NCBI GenBank assembly: GCA_016280445.1
Contig: JAEEGS010000077.1
Coordinates: 1 to 61,983, forward strand
Direction of reading: 5' to 3'
From: Bacteroidaceae bacterium
GTDB taxonomy: Bacteria > Bacteroidota > Bacteroidia > Bacteroidales > Bacteroidaceae
DNA: 61,983 nt
Position numbers and translations under genes: made by a program
The notes under the pieces: generated by a model
Told to the model about the DNA's origin: nothing
Seen by the model: the letters and a program-made list of their open reading frames with translations, nothing else
Database searches by the model: none
Shown here: in pieces, positions 45,136 through 54,851 of the stretch
Numbering within the stretch: the stretch's first letter is position 1
Layout of the letters: each line of letters starts with the position of its first letter

Positions 45136-45166
45136 TTGTCATCACAAAAAAAAGTATTACCTTTGC
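45136..45166 (+). promoter_or_regulatory. tRNA-Thr promoter
   Basis: TTG (45136-45138), 19 bases, TACCTTTGC (45158-45166). Confidence 0.8.
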
Positions 45167-45208
45167 AGCGCTTTTAACAAAAAGACACATTCTTTTTGAC
45201 ATCAGCAC

Positions 45209-45282
<74 letters not shown>

Positions 45283-45293
45283 CAAGAAAGCGA

Positions 45294-45323
45294 GGGTGTG
45301 CCACAGCGGTACACCCCTTTTTT
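45294..45323 (+). terminator. Terminator after tRNA-Thr
   Basis: Stem GGGTGT/ACACCC with an 11-base loop and a T-run of six or more. It lies just before ruvC, so ruvC must be read through it or start within it. Confidence 0.7.
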
Positions 45324-45336
45324 ATCCTCCACGCGC

Positions 45337-45912
45337 ATGACGAGACAGACCCCCAACATAGAGAAAATCATCCTCGGAATAGACCCCGGCACCAACCTGA
45401 TGGGCTATGGGGTGCTGCGTGTGGTGGGCAACAAAGCCGAACTCATGGCGATGGGAGTCATTGAACTGAAGAAGTACGAAAGCCATTATCTGCGGCTCGG
45501 CAAAATCTTCGAACGCATCACCAACATCATTGACTCCTACCATCCCGACGAAATGGCCATCGAAGCACCTTTCTACGGCAAGAACGTGCAATCCATGCTC
45601 AAACTCGGACGCGCACAAGGAGTCGCCATCACAGCCGCCATCATGCGCGACATCCCCATCACCGAATACGAGCCACGCAAAATCAAGGTCGCCATCACCG
45701 GCAATGGCTCCGCCTCCAAGGAGCAAGTGGCAGGCATGATGCAACGACTGCTCCACATCTCCAAGGAAGACATGGACGTGCAATTCGATGCCACCGATGC
45801 CCTCGGAGCCGCCTACTGCCACTTCATCCAGATGGGCAAACCCGAAGTGGAACACAAATTCAGCTCATGGAAAGACTTTGTGAAGAAAAACGAAGACAAA
45901 GTACACAGCTAA
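45337..45912 (+). CDS. ruvC: Holliday junction resolvase RuvC
   Basis: The start at 45337 gives 191 residues ([19 protein letters not shown]). Earlier in-frame starts lie in the tRNA gene. The four acidic catalytic residues are present: Asp in [12 protein letters not shown], Glu in [10 protein letters not shown], and the Asp pair in [14 protein letters not shown]. It cuts four-way junctions after RuvAB branch migration. ruvAB are not adjacent. Confidence 0.95.
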   Translation: MTRQTPNIEKIILGIDPGTNLMGYGVLRVVGNKAELMAMGVIELKKYESHYLRLGKIFERITNIIDSYHPDEMAIEAPFYGKNVQSMLKLGRAQGVAITAAIMRDIPITEYEPRKIKVAITGNGSASKEQVAGMMQRLLHISKEDMDVQFDATDALGAAYCHFIQMGKPEVEHKFSSWKDFVKKNEDKVHS

Positions 45913-45938
45913 TTTAAGGCTCAAAAAGAGATAAACAC

Positions 45939-45969
45939 TTGACAAAGTCGAAAAAAATTCGTACCTTTG
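45939..45969 (+). promoter_or_regulatory. Promoter of repeat element B
   Basis: TTG (45939-45941), 20 bases, TACCTTTG (45962-45969). It matches the element A promoter at 8465-8495 nearly base for base. No gene follows for 500 bases. Confidence 0.7.
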
Positions 45970-46006
45970 TACTGGAAATTTGGAAATGAACATCCAAATT
46001 CTCTTC

Positions 46007-46090
46007 ATAAATTCCTTCCATGAATTGATCAATTCCTTCTACCAATCGATCAATTCCTTCTATGAATTGATCAATTCCAAGAAGGAATCG
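46007..46090 (+). repeat. Element B: four 21-bp tandem units forming a hairpin
   Basis: Units start at 46007, 46028, 46049 and 46070, exactly 21 bases each; most begin ATCAATTCC. GATCAATTC pairs with GAATTGATC around a seven-base loop. Outside come the same C-A mismatch and AAT/ATT pair as in element A, then ATTCCTTCT against AGAAGGAAT. Base changes in the outer stem relative to element A are matched on both sides, which suggests the fold is kept. CACTTACAC follows both arrays. Confidence 0.8.
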
Positions 46091-46098
46091 AGTTTATC

Positions 46099-46236
46099 AC
46101 TTACACTAACCCAGTCGAGGATGTTCCAGTGAGTCAGTGGAGGAACTTACACTAACCCAGTCGAGCATATTACAGTCATTGGGCAGAGCATGTTACACTA
46201 AGCCTGCAACACATATTACACAAGCCTGCGAGAGAA
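46099..46236. repeat. Array of six 23-bp tandem units following element B
   Basis: Units start at 46099, 46122, 46145, 46168, 46191 and 46214. The pattern is T/A-n-TTACACTA near the start and CAGTCGAG or CTGCGAG-like near the end. Units 1 and 3 are 22 of 23 identical; others diverge. The region 45913-46510 holds element B, this array, an AT-rich stretch and the mutA promoter; no gene is seen. Confidence 0.75.
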
Positions 46237-46390
46237 CCCGTCACAAGGGTTCTCCTACGCCATACAAGCTAGGTGAACGTTTAACAAAAAATATATGGAG
46301 AAAAAGAATGAGTTGTGGAATATGTTTTTTGCAAAAGTGCTGCATGTTTTGTTGCAAACAAACATTTTCCAGGAAAAAGTCTTCTTTCCT

Positions 46391-46421
46391 TTGTTGGTAA
46401 CAAAAAAAAGATGTACCTTTG
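46391..46421 (+). promoter_or_regulatory. Promoter of mutAB
   Basis: TTG (46391-46393), 20 bases, TACCTTTG (46414-46421). The leader is about 85 bases. Confidence 0.7.
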
Positions 46422-46510
46422 TGAACTTTTTCACGCGTATGCCCACGTACACGTGAACTTTAACAAGTATAATGCAAAACACTTTTCAACACTTTTTTAA
46501 TTGATTTTTT

Positions 46511-48358
46511 ATGGCTAACATGAAAGAAAAACTCTTCTCGGAGTTTCAGGCACCTACCACACAAGAGTGGTTGGACAAGATTGAGGTGGACCTCAAGGGT
46601 GCAGACTTCCAGAAGAGATTGGTCTGGAGAACCAATGAAGGCTTCAACGTGCAGCCTTTCTATCGCCGCGAAGACTTGGCAGACCTCAAGGCTGTCGATT
46701 CTCTTCCAGGAGAATTTCCGTTCATCCGTGGTAACAAGAAGGACAACAACCTCTGGTTTGTGCGACAGGAGATTGATGCAGCAGATGCGAAGGCGGCTAA
46801 CGCCAAGGCGCTCGACATCCTGAACAAGGGTGTTGACTCGCTCGGCTTCAAGGTGCCGGGCAAGAGCGTGAACAAGGAGTTCATCGCCACCCTGCTCGAC
46901 GGCATCTTGCCTCAGTATGTGGAACTGAACTTCAAGACTTGCCAGCGTCATTGTGTGGAACTGGCACAGGTTCTTGTCGAGTATTTCAAAGAGAAGAAAT
47001 ACCCGCTGGCTGAACTGAAGGGTTCCATCAATTTCGACCCCATCAGCAAGGTGCTCTGCAAAGGCAAGGATGTAACAGCCGTGCTTGAATGCGCCAAACC
47101 GCTTATTGAAGCATTGGTGGAACTTCCAGGATACAAGTGCATCAACGTCAACACGGTAGCACTGAACAATGCTGGTGCTTACATTTATCAGGAACTTGGC
47201 TATGCCCTCGCTTGGGGTGCTGAATATCTGAACATCCTCACCGAGGCTGGCGTGGAGGCTACCGAAGCTGCCAAGCGCATAAAATTCAACATGGGCGTAA
47301 GCGAGAACTACTTCATGGAGATTGCCAAATTCCGTGCAGCCCGTATGCTTTGGGCACAAATTGTGAAGCAGTATGAGCCTAAGTGCGACTGCGCTTGCCA
47401 GATGCATGTCTGCGCCTTCACTTCTGAGTACAACCAGACGCTGTTCGACTCTTACGTGAACCTGCTCCGCTCTCAGACAGAAGCCATGTCGGCAGCCATC
47501 GCCAATGTGGATTCTATCGTGGTGACTCCATTCGACAAGCCTTACGAAGTGCCGACAGACTTTGCAGAGCGCATTGCCCGCAACCAGCAGCTGCTGCTGA
47601 AGGAAGAGGCACACTTCGACAAACTCGTCGATGTGGCTGGCGGCTCTTACACCATCGAACATCTGACCGATGCCATCGCGAAGGAAGGCTGGAAACTCTT
47701 CCTCGAAGTGGAGAACGCAGGCGGTTTCTTGGCCGAAGCACTCAACGGCAACATCGTGAAGGCTGTGAATGCATCGAACGACAAGCGTCATGCCGATGCT
47801 GCCAAGCGTAAGGAATTCATTCTCGGAACGAACCAATTCCCTAACTTCACCGAGACTTCCGAGGGCAAGGCTCCAATGGCTTGCTGCTGTTCATGCCATG
47901 AGGACGGTACACTGCCAGCTCTCAACAAGGAGCGTCTGGCTTCAGAGTTTGAGACCTTGCGTCTCTCGACCGAGAAGGCTGCCAAACAGCCTATCGCGTT
48001 CATGCTCACCATCGGCAACCTCGCCATGCGCCAGGCTCGCGCACAATTCTCTTGCAACTTCCTCGCCGCAGCAGGCTACAAGGTGATGGACAACCTCGGC
48101 TTTAAGACCGTCGAGGAAGGTGTTGATGCTGCCCTCGCAGCAGGTGCCGACATCGTTGTCATTTGTTCTTCCGACGATGAGTACGCAGAGTACGCTATCC
48201 CAGCATTCCAGTACCTCAATGGTCGCGCCATGTATGTAGTGGCAGGTGCACCCGCATGCTCCGAAGACCTGAAGGCTGCCGGCATCGAGAATTTCATTCA
48301 TGTTAAGTCAAACCAGCTCGAAACGCTCAAGGCGTACAATGCTAAACTCGGAATCTAA
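46511..48358 (+). CDS. mutA: Methylmalonyl-CoA mutase, small subunit
   Basis: A 615-residue protein homologous to the MutB barrel but without the B12-binding DxHxxG motif, as expected of the small (alpha) subunit. Family features include [34 protein letters not shown] and the TIM-barrel end [13 protein letters not shown]. The C-terminal Rossmann-like domain has [17 protein letters not shown]. It lies two bases before mutB. The pair interconverts succinyl-CoA and methylmalonyl-CoA for propionate formation. Confidence 0.96.
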   Translation: MANMKEKLFSEFQAPTTQEWLDKIEVDLKGADFQKRLVWRTNEGFNVQPFYRREDLADLKAVDSLPGEFPFIRGNKKDNNLWFVRQEIDAADAKAANAKALDILNKGVDSLGFKVPGKSVNKEFIATLLDGILPQYVELNFKTCQRHCVELAQVLVEYFKEKKYPLAELKGSINFDPISKVLCKGKDVTAVLECAKPLIEALVELPGYKCINVNTVALNNAGAYIYQELGYALAWGAEYLNILTEAGVEATEAAKRIKFNMGVSENYFMEIAKFRAARMLWAQIVKQYEPKCDCACQMHVCAFTSEYNQTLFDSYVNLLRSQTEAMSAAIANVDSIVVTPFDKPYEVPTDFAERIARNQQLLLKEEAHFDKLVDVAGGSYTIEHLTDAIAKEGWKLFLEVENAGGFLAEALNGNIVKAVNASNDKRHADAAKRKEFILGTNQFPNFTETSEGKAPMACCCSCHEDGTLPALNKERLASEFETLRLSTEKAAKQPIAFMLTIGNLAMRQARAQFSCNFLAAAGYKVMDNLGFKTVEEGVDAALAAGADIVVICSSDDEYAEYAIPAFQYLNGRAMYVVAGAPACSEDLKAAGIENFIHVKSNQLETLKAYNAKLGI

Positions 48359-48360
48359 TT

Positions 48361-50526
48361 ATGGCACGCAAGAATTTTAATGATATAGATATCTACGCTG
48401 GCATTCAGCAGAAGAATGGTCAGCAGTGGCAGAAAGAGAATGGCATCAGCGCTAACTGGAGAACTCCTGAGCAGATTGACATTCAGCCCGTTTATACAAA
48501 GGAAGACCTCGAAGGCATGGAGCATCTCGACTTCACAGCCGGTATTCCACCCTATCTCCGTGGTCCTTACTCGATGATGTACCCCTTCCGTCCTTGGACC
48601 CTCCGTCAGTATGCAGGTTTCTCTACGGCTGAGGAATCCAACGCTTTCTACAGAAGAAACCTCGCATCTGGTCAGAAGGGACTTTCAGTGGCATTCGACC
48701 TCCCCACTCACCGCGGTTACGACCCCGACAATGCTCGTGTGGTGGGTGACGTAGGTAAGGCTGGTGTGTCCATCTGTTCTCTCGAGAACATGAAGGTGCT
48801 CTTCGCAGGCATCCCATTGAACAAGATGTCCGTCTCCATGACGATGACCGGTGGTGTGCTCCCTATCCTCGCCTTCTACATCAACGCAGGTTTGGAGCAG
48901 GGTGCGAAACTCGAAGAGATGGCTGGTACCATCCAGAACGACATCTTGAAGGAGTTCATGGTGCGTAACACCTATATTTATCCACCAGCATTCTCCATGA
49001 AGATTATCGCCGACATCTTCGAGTACACTTCTCAGAAGATGCCTAAGTTCAACTCTATCTCCATCTCTGGTTATCACATGCAGGAAGCAGGTGCCACCGC
49101 CGACATCGAGTTGGCATACACACTTGCCGACGGTATGGATTACCTCCGCACAGGTGTGAACGCTGGTATCGACGTGGATGCTTTCGCTCCTCGCCTCTCC
49201 TTCTTCTGGGCCATCGGCATGAACCACTTCATGGAGATTGCCAAGATGCGCGCAGGCCGTCTGTTGTGGGCAAAGATTGTAAAGAGCTTCGGTGCCAAGA
49301 ACCCCAAGTCACTTGCACTTCGTACACACTCACAGACATCTGGTTGGTCACTCACAGAGCAAGACCCATTCAACAACGTAGGTCGTACTTGTATCGAGGC
49401 AATGGCAGCCGTGCTGGGTCACACTCAGTCACTCCACACCAACGCCCTTGACGAGGCCATCGCCCTGCCAACCGACTTCTCGGCTCGTATTGCACGTAAC
49501 ACCCAGATTTACATCCAGAACGAGACCAAGGTCTGCAAGCAGATTGACCCATGGGCAGGTTCTTACTACGTGGAGACCCTGACCAACGAACTCGTTCACA
49601 AGGCTTGGGAGCACATTCAGGAAATCGAGAAGCTGGGCGGTATGGCCAAGGCTATCGAGACTGGTCTTCCAAAGATGCGTATCGAGGAAGCAGCCGCACG
49701 TACTCAGGCTCGCATCGACTCTGGCACTCAGACCATCGTCGGCACCAACAAGTACCGTCTCGACCACGAAGACCCACTCGACATTCTCGAGGTGGACAAC
49801 ACAGCCGTTCGTCTGCAGCAGGAAGCAGCCCTCAAGGAGCTCAAGGCCAACCGCGACGAAGCCGCTTGTCAGGCAGCCTTGGCAGAAATCACCAAGTGTG
49901 TGCAGGAGTTCAAGGACGGCAAGAAGAGCGAGAACAACCTCCTCGACCTCGCTGTGAAGGCAGCAGGTCTGCGTTGTACGCTCGGTGAGATTTCCGACGC
50001 TTGCGAAGCCGTCGTAGGTCGTTATAAAGCAATCATCAGAACCATCAGCAACGTGTATAGTTCAGAATCCAAGAGCGACAAGGCCTTCGAAGAGGCTTGC
50101 GCTGCCACCGAGAAGTTTGCTCAGGCAAATGGTCGTCGTCCACGCATCATGATAGCCAAGATGGGACAGGACGGTCACGACCGTGGTGCCAAGGTGTGTG
50201 CAACAGGTTATGCCGACTGCGGTATGGACGTGGACATGGGTCCTCTCTTCCAAACCCCTGCCGAGTCAGCCCGCCAGGCTGTGGAGAACGACGTCGATGT
50301 GCTCGGCGTTTCCTCTCTCGCCGCTGGTCACAAGACGCTTGTGCCACAGGTTATCGAAGAACTGAAGAAACTCGGCCGTGAGGATATCCTCGTCATCGCC
50401 GGCGGTGTGATTCCTGCTCAGGACTACGACTTCCTTTACAAAGCAGGTGTCGCAGCCATCTTTGGTCCTGGCACTTCTGTGGCCAAGGCTTGTTGCGAAA
50501 TCATGAAGATTCTCAACGAAGATTAA
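48361..50526 (+). CDS. mutB: Methylmalonyl-CoA mutase, large subunit
   Basis: The 721-residue catalytic subunit. The barrel has [18 protein letters not shown], the substrate-binding [11 protein letters not shown] and [16 protein letters not shown]. The C-terminal cobalamin domain has the base-off motif [24 protein letters not shown] and the flavodoxin-like end [23 protein letters not shown]. MeaB-type chaperone and epimerase genes do not follow here. Confidence 0.97.
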   Translation: MARKNFNDIDIYAGIQQKNGQQWQKENGISANWRTPEQIDIQPVYTKEDLEGMEHLDFTAGIPPYLRGPYSMMYPFRPWTLRQYAGFSTAEESNAFYRRNLASGQKGLSVAFDLPTHRGYDPDNARVVGDVGKAGVSICSLENMKVLFAGIPLNKMSVSMTMTGGVLPILAFYINAGLEQGAKLEEMAGTIQNDILKEFMVRNTYIYPPAFSMKIIADIFEYTSQKMPKFNSISISGYHMQEAGATADIELAYTLADGMDYLRTGVNAGIDVDAFAPRLSFFWAIGMNHFMEIAKMRAGRLLWAKIVKSFGAKNPKSLALRTHSQTSGWSLTEQDPFNNVGRTCIEAMAAVLGHTQSLHTNALDEAIALPTDFSARIARNTQIYIQNETKVCKQIDPWAGSYYVETLTNELVHKAWEHIQEIEKLGGMAKAIETGLPKMRIEEAAARTQARIDSGTQTIVGTNKYRLDHEDPLDILEVDNTAVRLQQEAALKELKANRDEAACQAALAEITKCVQEFKDGKKSENNLLDLAVKAAGLRCTLGEISDACEAVVGRYKAIIRTISNVYSSESKSDKAFEEACAATEKFAQANGRRPRIMIAKMGQDGHDRGAKVCATGYADCGMDVDMGPLFQTPAESARQAVENDVDVLGVSSLAAGHKTLVPQVIEELKKLGREDILVIAGGVIPAQDYDFLYKAGVAAIFGPGTSVAKACCEIMKILNED

Positions 50527-50547
50527 AACTTACACATTATTATATTT

Positions 50548-50582
50548 AAAGGGCGGTGCATCCGATGTGATGCACCGCCCTT
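50548..50582 (+). terminator. mutAB terminator
   Basis: Perfect stem AAGGGCGGTGCATC/GATGCACCGCCCTT around a six-base loop. The T-run is short, so it may act with Rho or as a 3' stabiliser. Confidence 0.75.
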
Positions 50583-50681
50583 CATGCTTTGTGGTGAACA
50601 AAACAACGACAATTTTGCCGAAAGGTGAGGGAGTTTGAAGAAAAAGTGCCCTTTTTGCCTCTCACTTCATTAAAAAATTCA

Positions 50682-50690
50682 TACCTTTGC
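50682..50690 (+). promoter_or_regulatory. -7 element of the PBP1A gene
   Basis: TACCTTTGC lies 30 bases before the ATG at 50721 and inside a longer in-frame extension, which is rejected. Confidence 0.7.
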
Positions 50691-50720
50691 ACATCTATTC
50701 GACATATAACAGCGAAGGTT

Positions 50721-53132
50721 ATGGACAATAAAAAGAAAACCGACAATACTGATAGTGTGAACAAGGCCATTAGAGGATGGTGGATTGTAACAGGCTTCAT
50801 CATCTTCATGATGTTTTTTGGCGTGTTTGCCATCTCTCAAGGATGGTTGGGCAAGTTGCCTCCTGTAAGCGACTTGCAGAACCCCATCAACAAATATGCC
50901 TCCCGTGTTTATTCTTCTGACAACCAGTTGATAGGAACATGGAGTTACGCGAGCGAGAACCGCGTGATGGTGCCCTACGACTCTCTCCCAGAGAATCTGG
51001 TGAATGCGTTGATAGCAACAGAGGACGCCCGTTTCTACGACCATTCGGGCGTCGATGTGAAAGCTATCGGACGTGCGGTGGTGAAGCGCTTAATGATGGG
51101 ACAGAAGAGTGCAGGTGGCGGTTCGACTATCACACAGCAGTTGGCAAAACAGCTCTACTCTGATGTGGCAAGAACAGACGGAGCACGTATGATGCAGAAG
51201 CCCATCGAGTGGTTCATCGCAGTACAGTTGGAGAGATACTACACGAAGGAGGAAATCATCACGATGTATCTCAACTACTTCGACTTCCTCTACATGGGTG
51301 TAGGTGTAAGACAGGCCTGTCACACCTACTTCGGCAAGAACCCCATCGACCTCGATCTGAACGAATGTGCCACCTTGGTGGGCATGTGCAAGAACCCATC
51401 ACTCTACAATCCTTACAGAAAGGAGAATGGAAAATACTACCCCAGCGAACGATGCAGAGAACGCCGCAATGTGGTATTGGCACAGATGGAGAAGGAGGGA
51501 TACATCACCTCCGCACAGATGGCTGAAGTGCAGAGCAAGCCTCTGTCGCTCTTGCCCAAACCAAAAATCACCTCTCACAAGGAGGGTGCTGCACCTTACT
51601 TCCGCGAGTATCTGCGCACCATCATGATGGCCAAACGTCCTGAGCGCGACCAGTATGCCTCATGGCAAGGTCAGAAATATCACGACGACTCACTTGCCTG
51701 GGAGACAGACCCCCTTTATGGATGGTGCAACAAGAACACCAAAAAGGATGGTTCGCACTACAACATCTACACCGACGGTCTCAAAATATACACCAGCATC
51801 GACACACGCATGCAGAAGATGGCAGAAGAGGCCCTCTTTGAACATGTGGCACAATATCTGCAACCTGCCTTTAACCGCGAGATTCAGAATTCGCCAACAG
51901 GTCCTTACAAGGGGATGACCGTCGAAAAGATGAACAGACTCATCGACACGGAAATGCGTCGAAGCGAACGTTGGCGCGCCATGAAGGCAGACGGCCATAG
52001 CGATGCGGAAATCATCCAGGCTTTCAACACACCGATGGAGATGCGCCTGTTCAAATATGGCAACTCCTACGACGAGCCAGAAGTGGTGGAGATGCGCATG
52101 ACACCACGCGACTCCATCATGTACTATAAGAAATTCTTGCGCGCATCCGTTTGTGCCATCGACGCCCAAAACGGACAGGTGAAGGCATACGTGCCAGGTT
52201 TGAGTTTCGAATACTTCAAGTGGGACAACGTGCTTGGCGGCGGACACCGTCAGGTGGGTTCTACCATCAAGCCCCTGCTCTATTCGTTGGCTCTTTCCAG
52301 CCAGAGTTTCACCCCTTGCGACAAGGTTGATGCAACTCCTAAGAACTATGGCGGATGGACTCCTAAGGGAGGTGCATTGGGTATGGTGCCGCTGAAGACA
52401 GCACTCGCCCACTCCAACAACCACGCTTCCGTCTATCTGCTCAACCTCATTCGTCCGCAGAACTTCATGAACTATCTGGAAAACGACCTCAAGATTTCCA
52501 CCTACTCCATGCACCCCAACCTAACCCTCGCACTTGGTTCGGGTGACGTGAGCATCGGCGAGATGGCCAGTGCCTACACCATCTTCCCAGGCATGGGCAT
52601 CCACTATGCCCCTCTTCTCGTCACACGCATCGAGGATGCTGAAGGCAACGTCATCGCTAACTTCACGCCACGCATGAACGAAGTGCTCTCGAAGGAGAAA
52701 GCCTGGCAGATGATTGACATGCTCAAGGCGGTTATCAACCAAGGTACGGGTCGTGCCCTGCGCGGTGGAGCCTACCACCTCAGCGGCGACTTGGGCGGCA
52801 AAACAGGTACGACAAACAAGAATGCCGACGGTTGGTTCATCGGCTTCTGTCCGAAACTGGTGATTGCCAGCTGGGTGGGCGGTGACGACCCCAACATCCA
52901 CTTTGGCAGCATGGCCTACGGACAGGGAGCAAGAGCCGCATTGCCGATCTTCGGTAAACTCCTGAGAAAAGTCTACAACACGAATCTTCTGGGCATCAGC
53001 GAGAAAGACAAATTTGACATTCCAGCCGATTACCAACCGTGTGACAATGACCTCATGGATCTTCCAAGTGCTGAAGGCATCCTTCACCCGATTGAAGAAG
53101 AGGTGATTGACTACGACGAAGAGTTCTTCTAA
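50721..53132 (+). CDS. Class A penicillin-binding protein (PBP1A type)
   Basis: The start at 50721 gives 803 residues. A cytosolic tail is followed by one helix (about 18-42: GWWIVTGFIIFMMFFGVFAI). The GT51 glycosyltransferase has ATEDARFYDHSGVD (catalytic Glu) and SAGGGSTITQQLAKQLY. The transpeptidase has the serine motif GSTIKPLLY, the SxN motif SNNHASVY and the KTGTTNKNADGWFIGF motif. It polymerises and cross-links peptidoglycan. It stands before kdsB with 60 bases between. Confidence 0.95.
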   Translation: MDNKKKTDNTDSVNKAIRGWWIVTGFIIFMMFFGVFAISQGWLGKLPPVSDLQNPINKYASRVYSSDNQLIGTWSYASENRVMVPYDSLPENLVNALIATEDARFYDHSGVDVKAIGRAVVKRLMMGQKSAGGGSTITQQLAKQLYSDVARTDGARMMQKPIEWFIAVQLERYYTKEEIITMYLNYFDFLYMGVGVRQACHTYFGKNPIDLDLNECATLVGMCKNPSLYNPYRKENGKYYPSERCRERRNVVLAQMEKEGYITSAQMAEVQSKPLSLLPKPKITSHKEGAAPYFREYLRTIMMAKRPERDQYASWQGQKYHDDSLAWETDPLYGWCNKNTKKDGSHYNIYTDGLKIYTSIDTRMQKMAEEALFEHVAQYLQPAFNREIQNSPTGPYKGMTVEKMNRLIDTEMRRSERWRAMKADGHSDAEIIQAFNTPMEMRLFKYGNSYDEPEVVEMRMTPRDSIMYYKKFLRASVCAIDAQNGQVKAYVPGLSFEYFKWDNVLGGGHRQVGSTIKPLLYSLALSSQSFTPCDKVDATPKNYGGWTPKGGALGMVPLKTALAHSNNHASVYLLNLIRPQNFMNYLENDLKISTYSMHPNLTLALGSGDVSIGEMASAYTIFPGMGIHYAPLLVTRIEDAEGNVIANFTPRMNEVLSKEKAWQMIDMLKAVINQGTGRALRGGAYHLSGDLGGKTGTTNKNADGWFIGFCPKLVIASWVGGDDPNIHFGSMAYGQGARAALPIFGKLLRKVYNTNLLGISEKDKFDIPADYQPCDNDLMDLPSAEGILHPIEEEVIDYDEEFF

Positions 53133-53192
53133 AACAGCCCACGCGCTGGGCGATGGTTTCCGTTCGACCAAATAATCATAAACTTCTTAAGT

Positions 53193-53948
53193 ATGAAATT
53201 CATTGGAATCATTCCTGCGAGATATGCCTCCACGCGCTTTCCAGCCAAACCTTTGGCCATCTTAGGTGGCAAGACCGTGATTGAACGAGTTTACCGCCAA
53301 GTGGAGGGTGTGCTCGACGACGTGTGCGTGGCCACCGACGACCAGCGCATCATGGATGCAGTTCAAGCATTTGGCGGCAAAGTCGTCATGACCAGCGTGA
53401 ATCACAAAAGTGGAACCGACCGCGTACAGGAGGCCTTCACAAAAGTGGGCAAAGGCTATGATGTGGTTGTCAACATACAAGGCGACGAACCTTTCATCCA
53501 GCCACAGCAGTTGGAGGCTATCCGTGAGTGTTTCGACGACGATACAGTCGACATCGCCACGCTTGTCAAGCCTTTCAAACCTGAAGACGGATTCGCAGCT
53601 CTGGAAAACGCCAACTCCCCCAAGGTGGTGGTGAACAAACGGATGGAAGCCCTCTACTTCTCCCGCAGCATCATCCCTTTCACCCGTGGAAAGGAGAAAA
53701 CAGAATGGCTCAGCGGCCACACCTACTACAAGCACATCGGCCTCTACGCCTATCGTGCTCAGGTGCTGAAGGAAATCACCGCACTCCCCCAATCCTCCCT
53801 CGAATTAGCTGAATCATTGGAGCAGTTGCGTTGGCTAGAGAACGGCTACAAGATTAAAGTGGGCATCAGCGAAATCGAGACCATCGGTATCGACACACCA
53901 GAAGATTTGGAACGTGCCGAGCAGTTTTTGCAGACGCACCAATTCTGA
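53193..53948 (+). CDS. kdsB: CMP-Kdo synthetase (3-deoxy-manno-octulosonate cytidylyltransferase)
   Basis: A 251-residue nucleotidyltransferase. The N-terminal IIPARYASTRFPAKPL and the Asp-containing NIQGDEPFI are diagnostic, with TLVKPF and GIDTPEDLERAE near the end. It activates Kdo for lipid A core. With kdsC at 26937, two steps of the pathway are in this window. Confidence 0.96.
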   Translation: MKFIGIIPARYASTRFPAKPLAILGGKTVIERVYRQVEGVLDDVCVATDDQRIMDAVQAFGGKVVMTSVNHKSGTDRVQEAFTKVGKGYDVVVNIQGDEPFIQPQQLEAIRECFDDDTVDIATLVKPFKPEDGFAALENANSPKVVVNKRMEALYFSRSIIPFTRGKEKTEWLSGHTYYKHIGLYAYRAQVLKEITALPQSSLELAESLEQLRWLENGYKIKVGISEIETIGIDTPEDLERAEQFLQTHQF

Positions 53949-53994
53949 ACCATCCGATTCCCAGGCAATTACACTCAACCATACCATATAACAG

Positions 53995-54027
53995 CACGAG
54001 GGTGTGTCAAATAGGCACACCCTCGTG
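53995..54027. terminator. Bidirectional terminator between kdsB and convergent genes
   Basis: Perfect stem CACGAGGGTGTG/CACACCCTCGTG with a nine-base loop. Both flanks are only modestly T- or A-rich. Confidence 0.75.
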
Positions 54028-54044
54028 AACAAATAAAGGAAACC

Positions 54045-54851
54045 CTATTTTTTCTTGACGGGTCGTATCTGCTTGCCTCTATACCGATATTCTTGAAAAA
54101 TATTTGTGCTTGCCGACTCGGATGTAGAAGTCACAGTAGCTCCTCCTCCAGAGTCAAGAGAGAAAGTGAAGTCTGCTGCCCAGAAATAGGTTCTTTGCAT
54201 ATAATCCTCCGCATTTTTTAAGTTTTTGTCCTCCATATAGCCACCTGAGAGCGGGATGATCAGCGTATTTCCATTGGGTCCTGTATACTCCACGCAATCA
54301 ACATCATTTATTTTCACGTTTGCACGTGTACAGTTGTCGAACAGTTCTTGGAATTGTTGTGCGGTAGGCATCATCCACGATTCACCCCACTTCTGTGTGG
54401 CTACATCGTATTTGGTTCCGGCAATGTTGCATTTGACATTCAGTACTACCGTAGAAACTTTAGTGCATGTGAGTAATCCATCAGCATACAAAGGGTCAGA
54501 GGAAGTACCACACGCAGATGAGGATGTACACATGTAGCTACTCCACGAATAGGTCAGTTTCTCCTCTGTCTCGCCAAGCGCATAGTAGCCACCGTGCTTC
54601 TCTGGTGCCGAGGCACCCACATTGATGTCTGCCCATAGGGTGCCGCTGGGCAGACCCAAATCTACGGGTTTGGGGTCGGCCACCTGCACGGGAGTCTTGT
54701 CGGCGTAATACGGGATGATACTGTCAACAGCAACGTATGGAAGTTTTTCCTGTGTGCCGTTACTCTTATAGATGATGATGCCTTGTGCCAGGCCGCTGCT
54801 GTACGTCACAACTGCCAGCAGCATTGAGAGCATGATTCTAATGGTTTTCAT
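54045..54851 (-). CDS. Secreted protein with 'GLPSGTLWA' (FISUMP-like) domain
   Basis: A 268-residue protein with signal peptide (MLSMLLAVVTYSSGLAQG). The body carries the widespread Bacteroidota motif PVDLGLPSGTLWADINVGASAPEKHGGYYALGE across about 60-95, followed by ESWMMPTAQQFQELFDNC and NTLIIPLSGGYMED, the same fold as the Fibrobacter paralogous domain. A probable surface protein of unknown function. It overlaps the preceding Ig-domain gene by four bases, so the two are coupled. Confidence 0.82.
   Translation of the reverse strand: MKTIRIMLSMLLAVVTYSSGLAQGIIIYKSNGTQEKLPYVAVDSIIPYYADKTPVQVADPKPVDLGLPSGTLWADINVGASAPEKHGGYYALGETEEKLTYSWSSYMCTSSSACGTSSDPLYADGLLTCTKVSTVVLNVKCNIAGTKYDVATQKWGESWMMPTAQQFQELFDNCTRANVKINDVDCVEYTGPNGNTLIIPLSGGYMEDKNLKNAEDYMQRTYFWAADFTFSLDSGGGATVTSTSESASTNIFQEYRYRGKQIRPVKKK

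Noticed and set aside
46007-46236. CRISPR array
   Set aside because: Units are contiguous without spacers, units diverge from each other, and there are no cas genes in the window.
46137-46400. 87-codon plus-strand frame upstream of mutA
   Set aside because: It covers the 23-bp array and the mutA promoter; no family, composition not protein-like.
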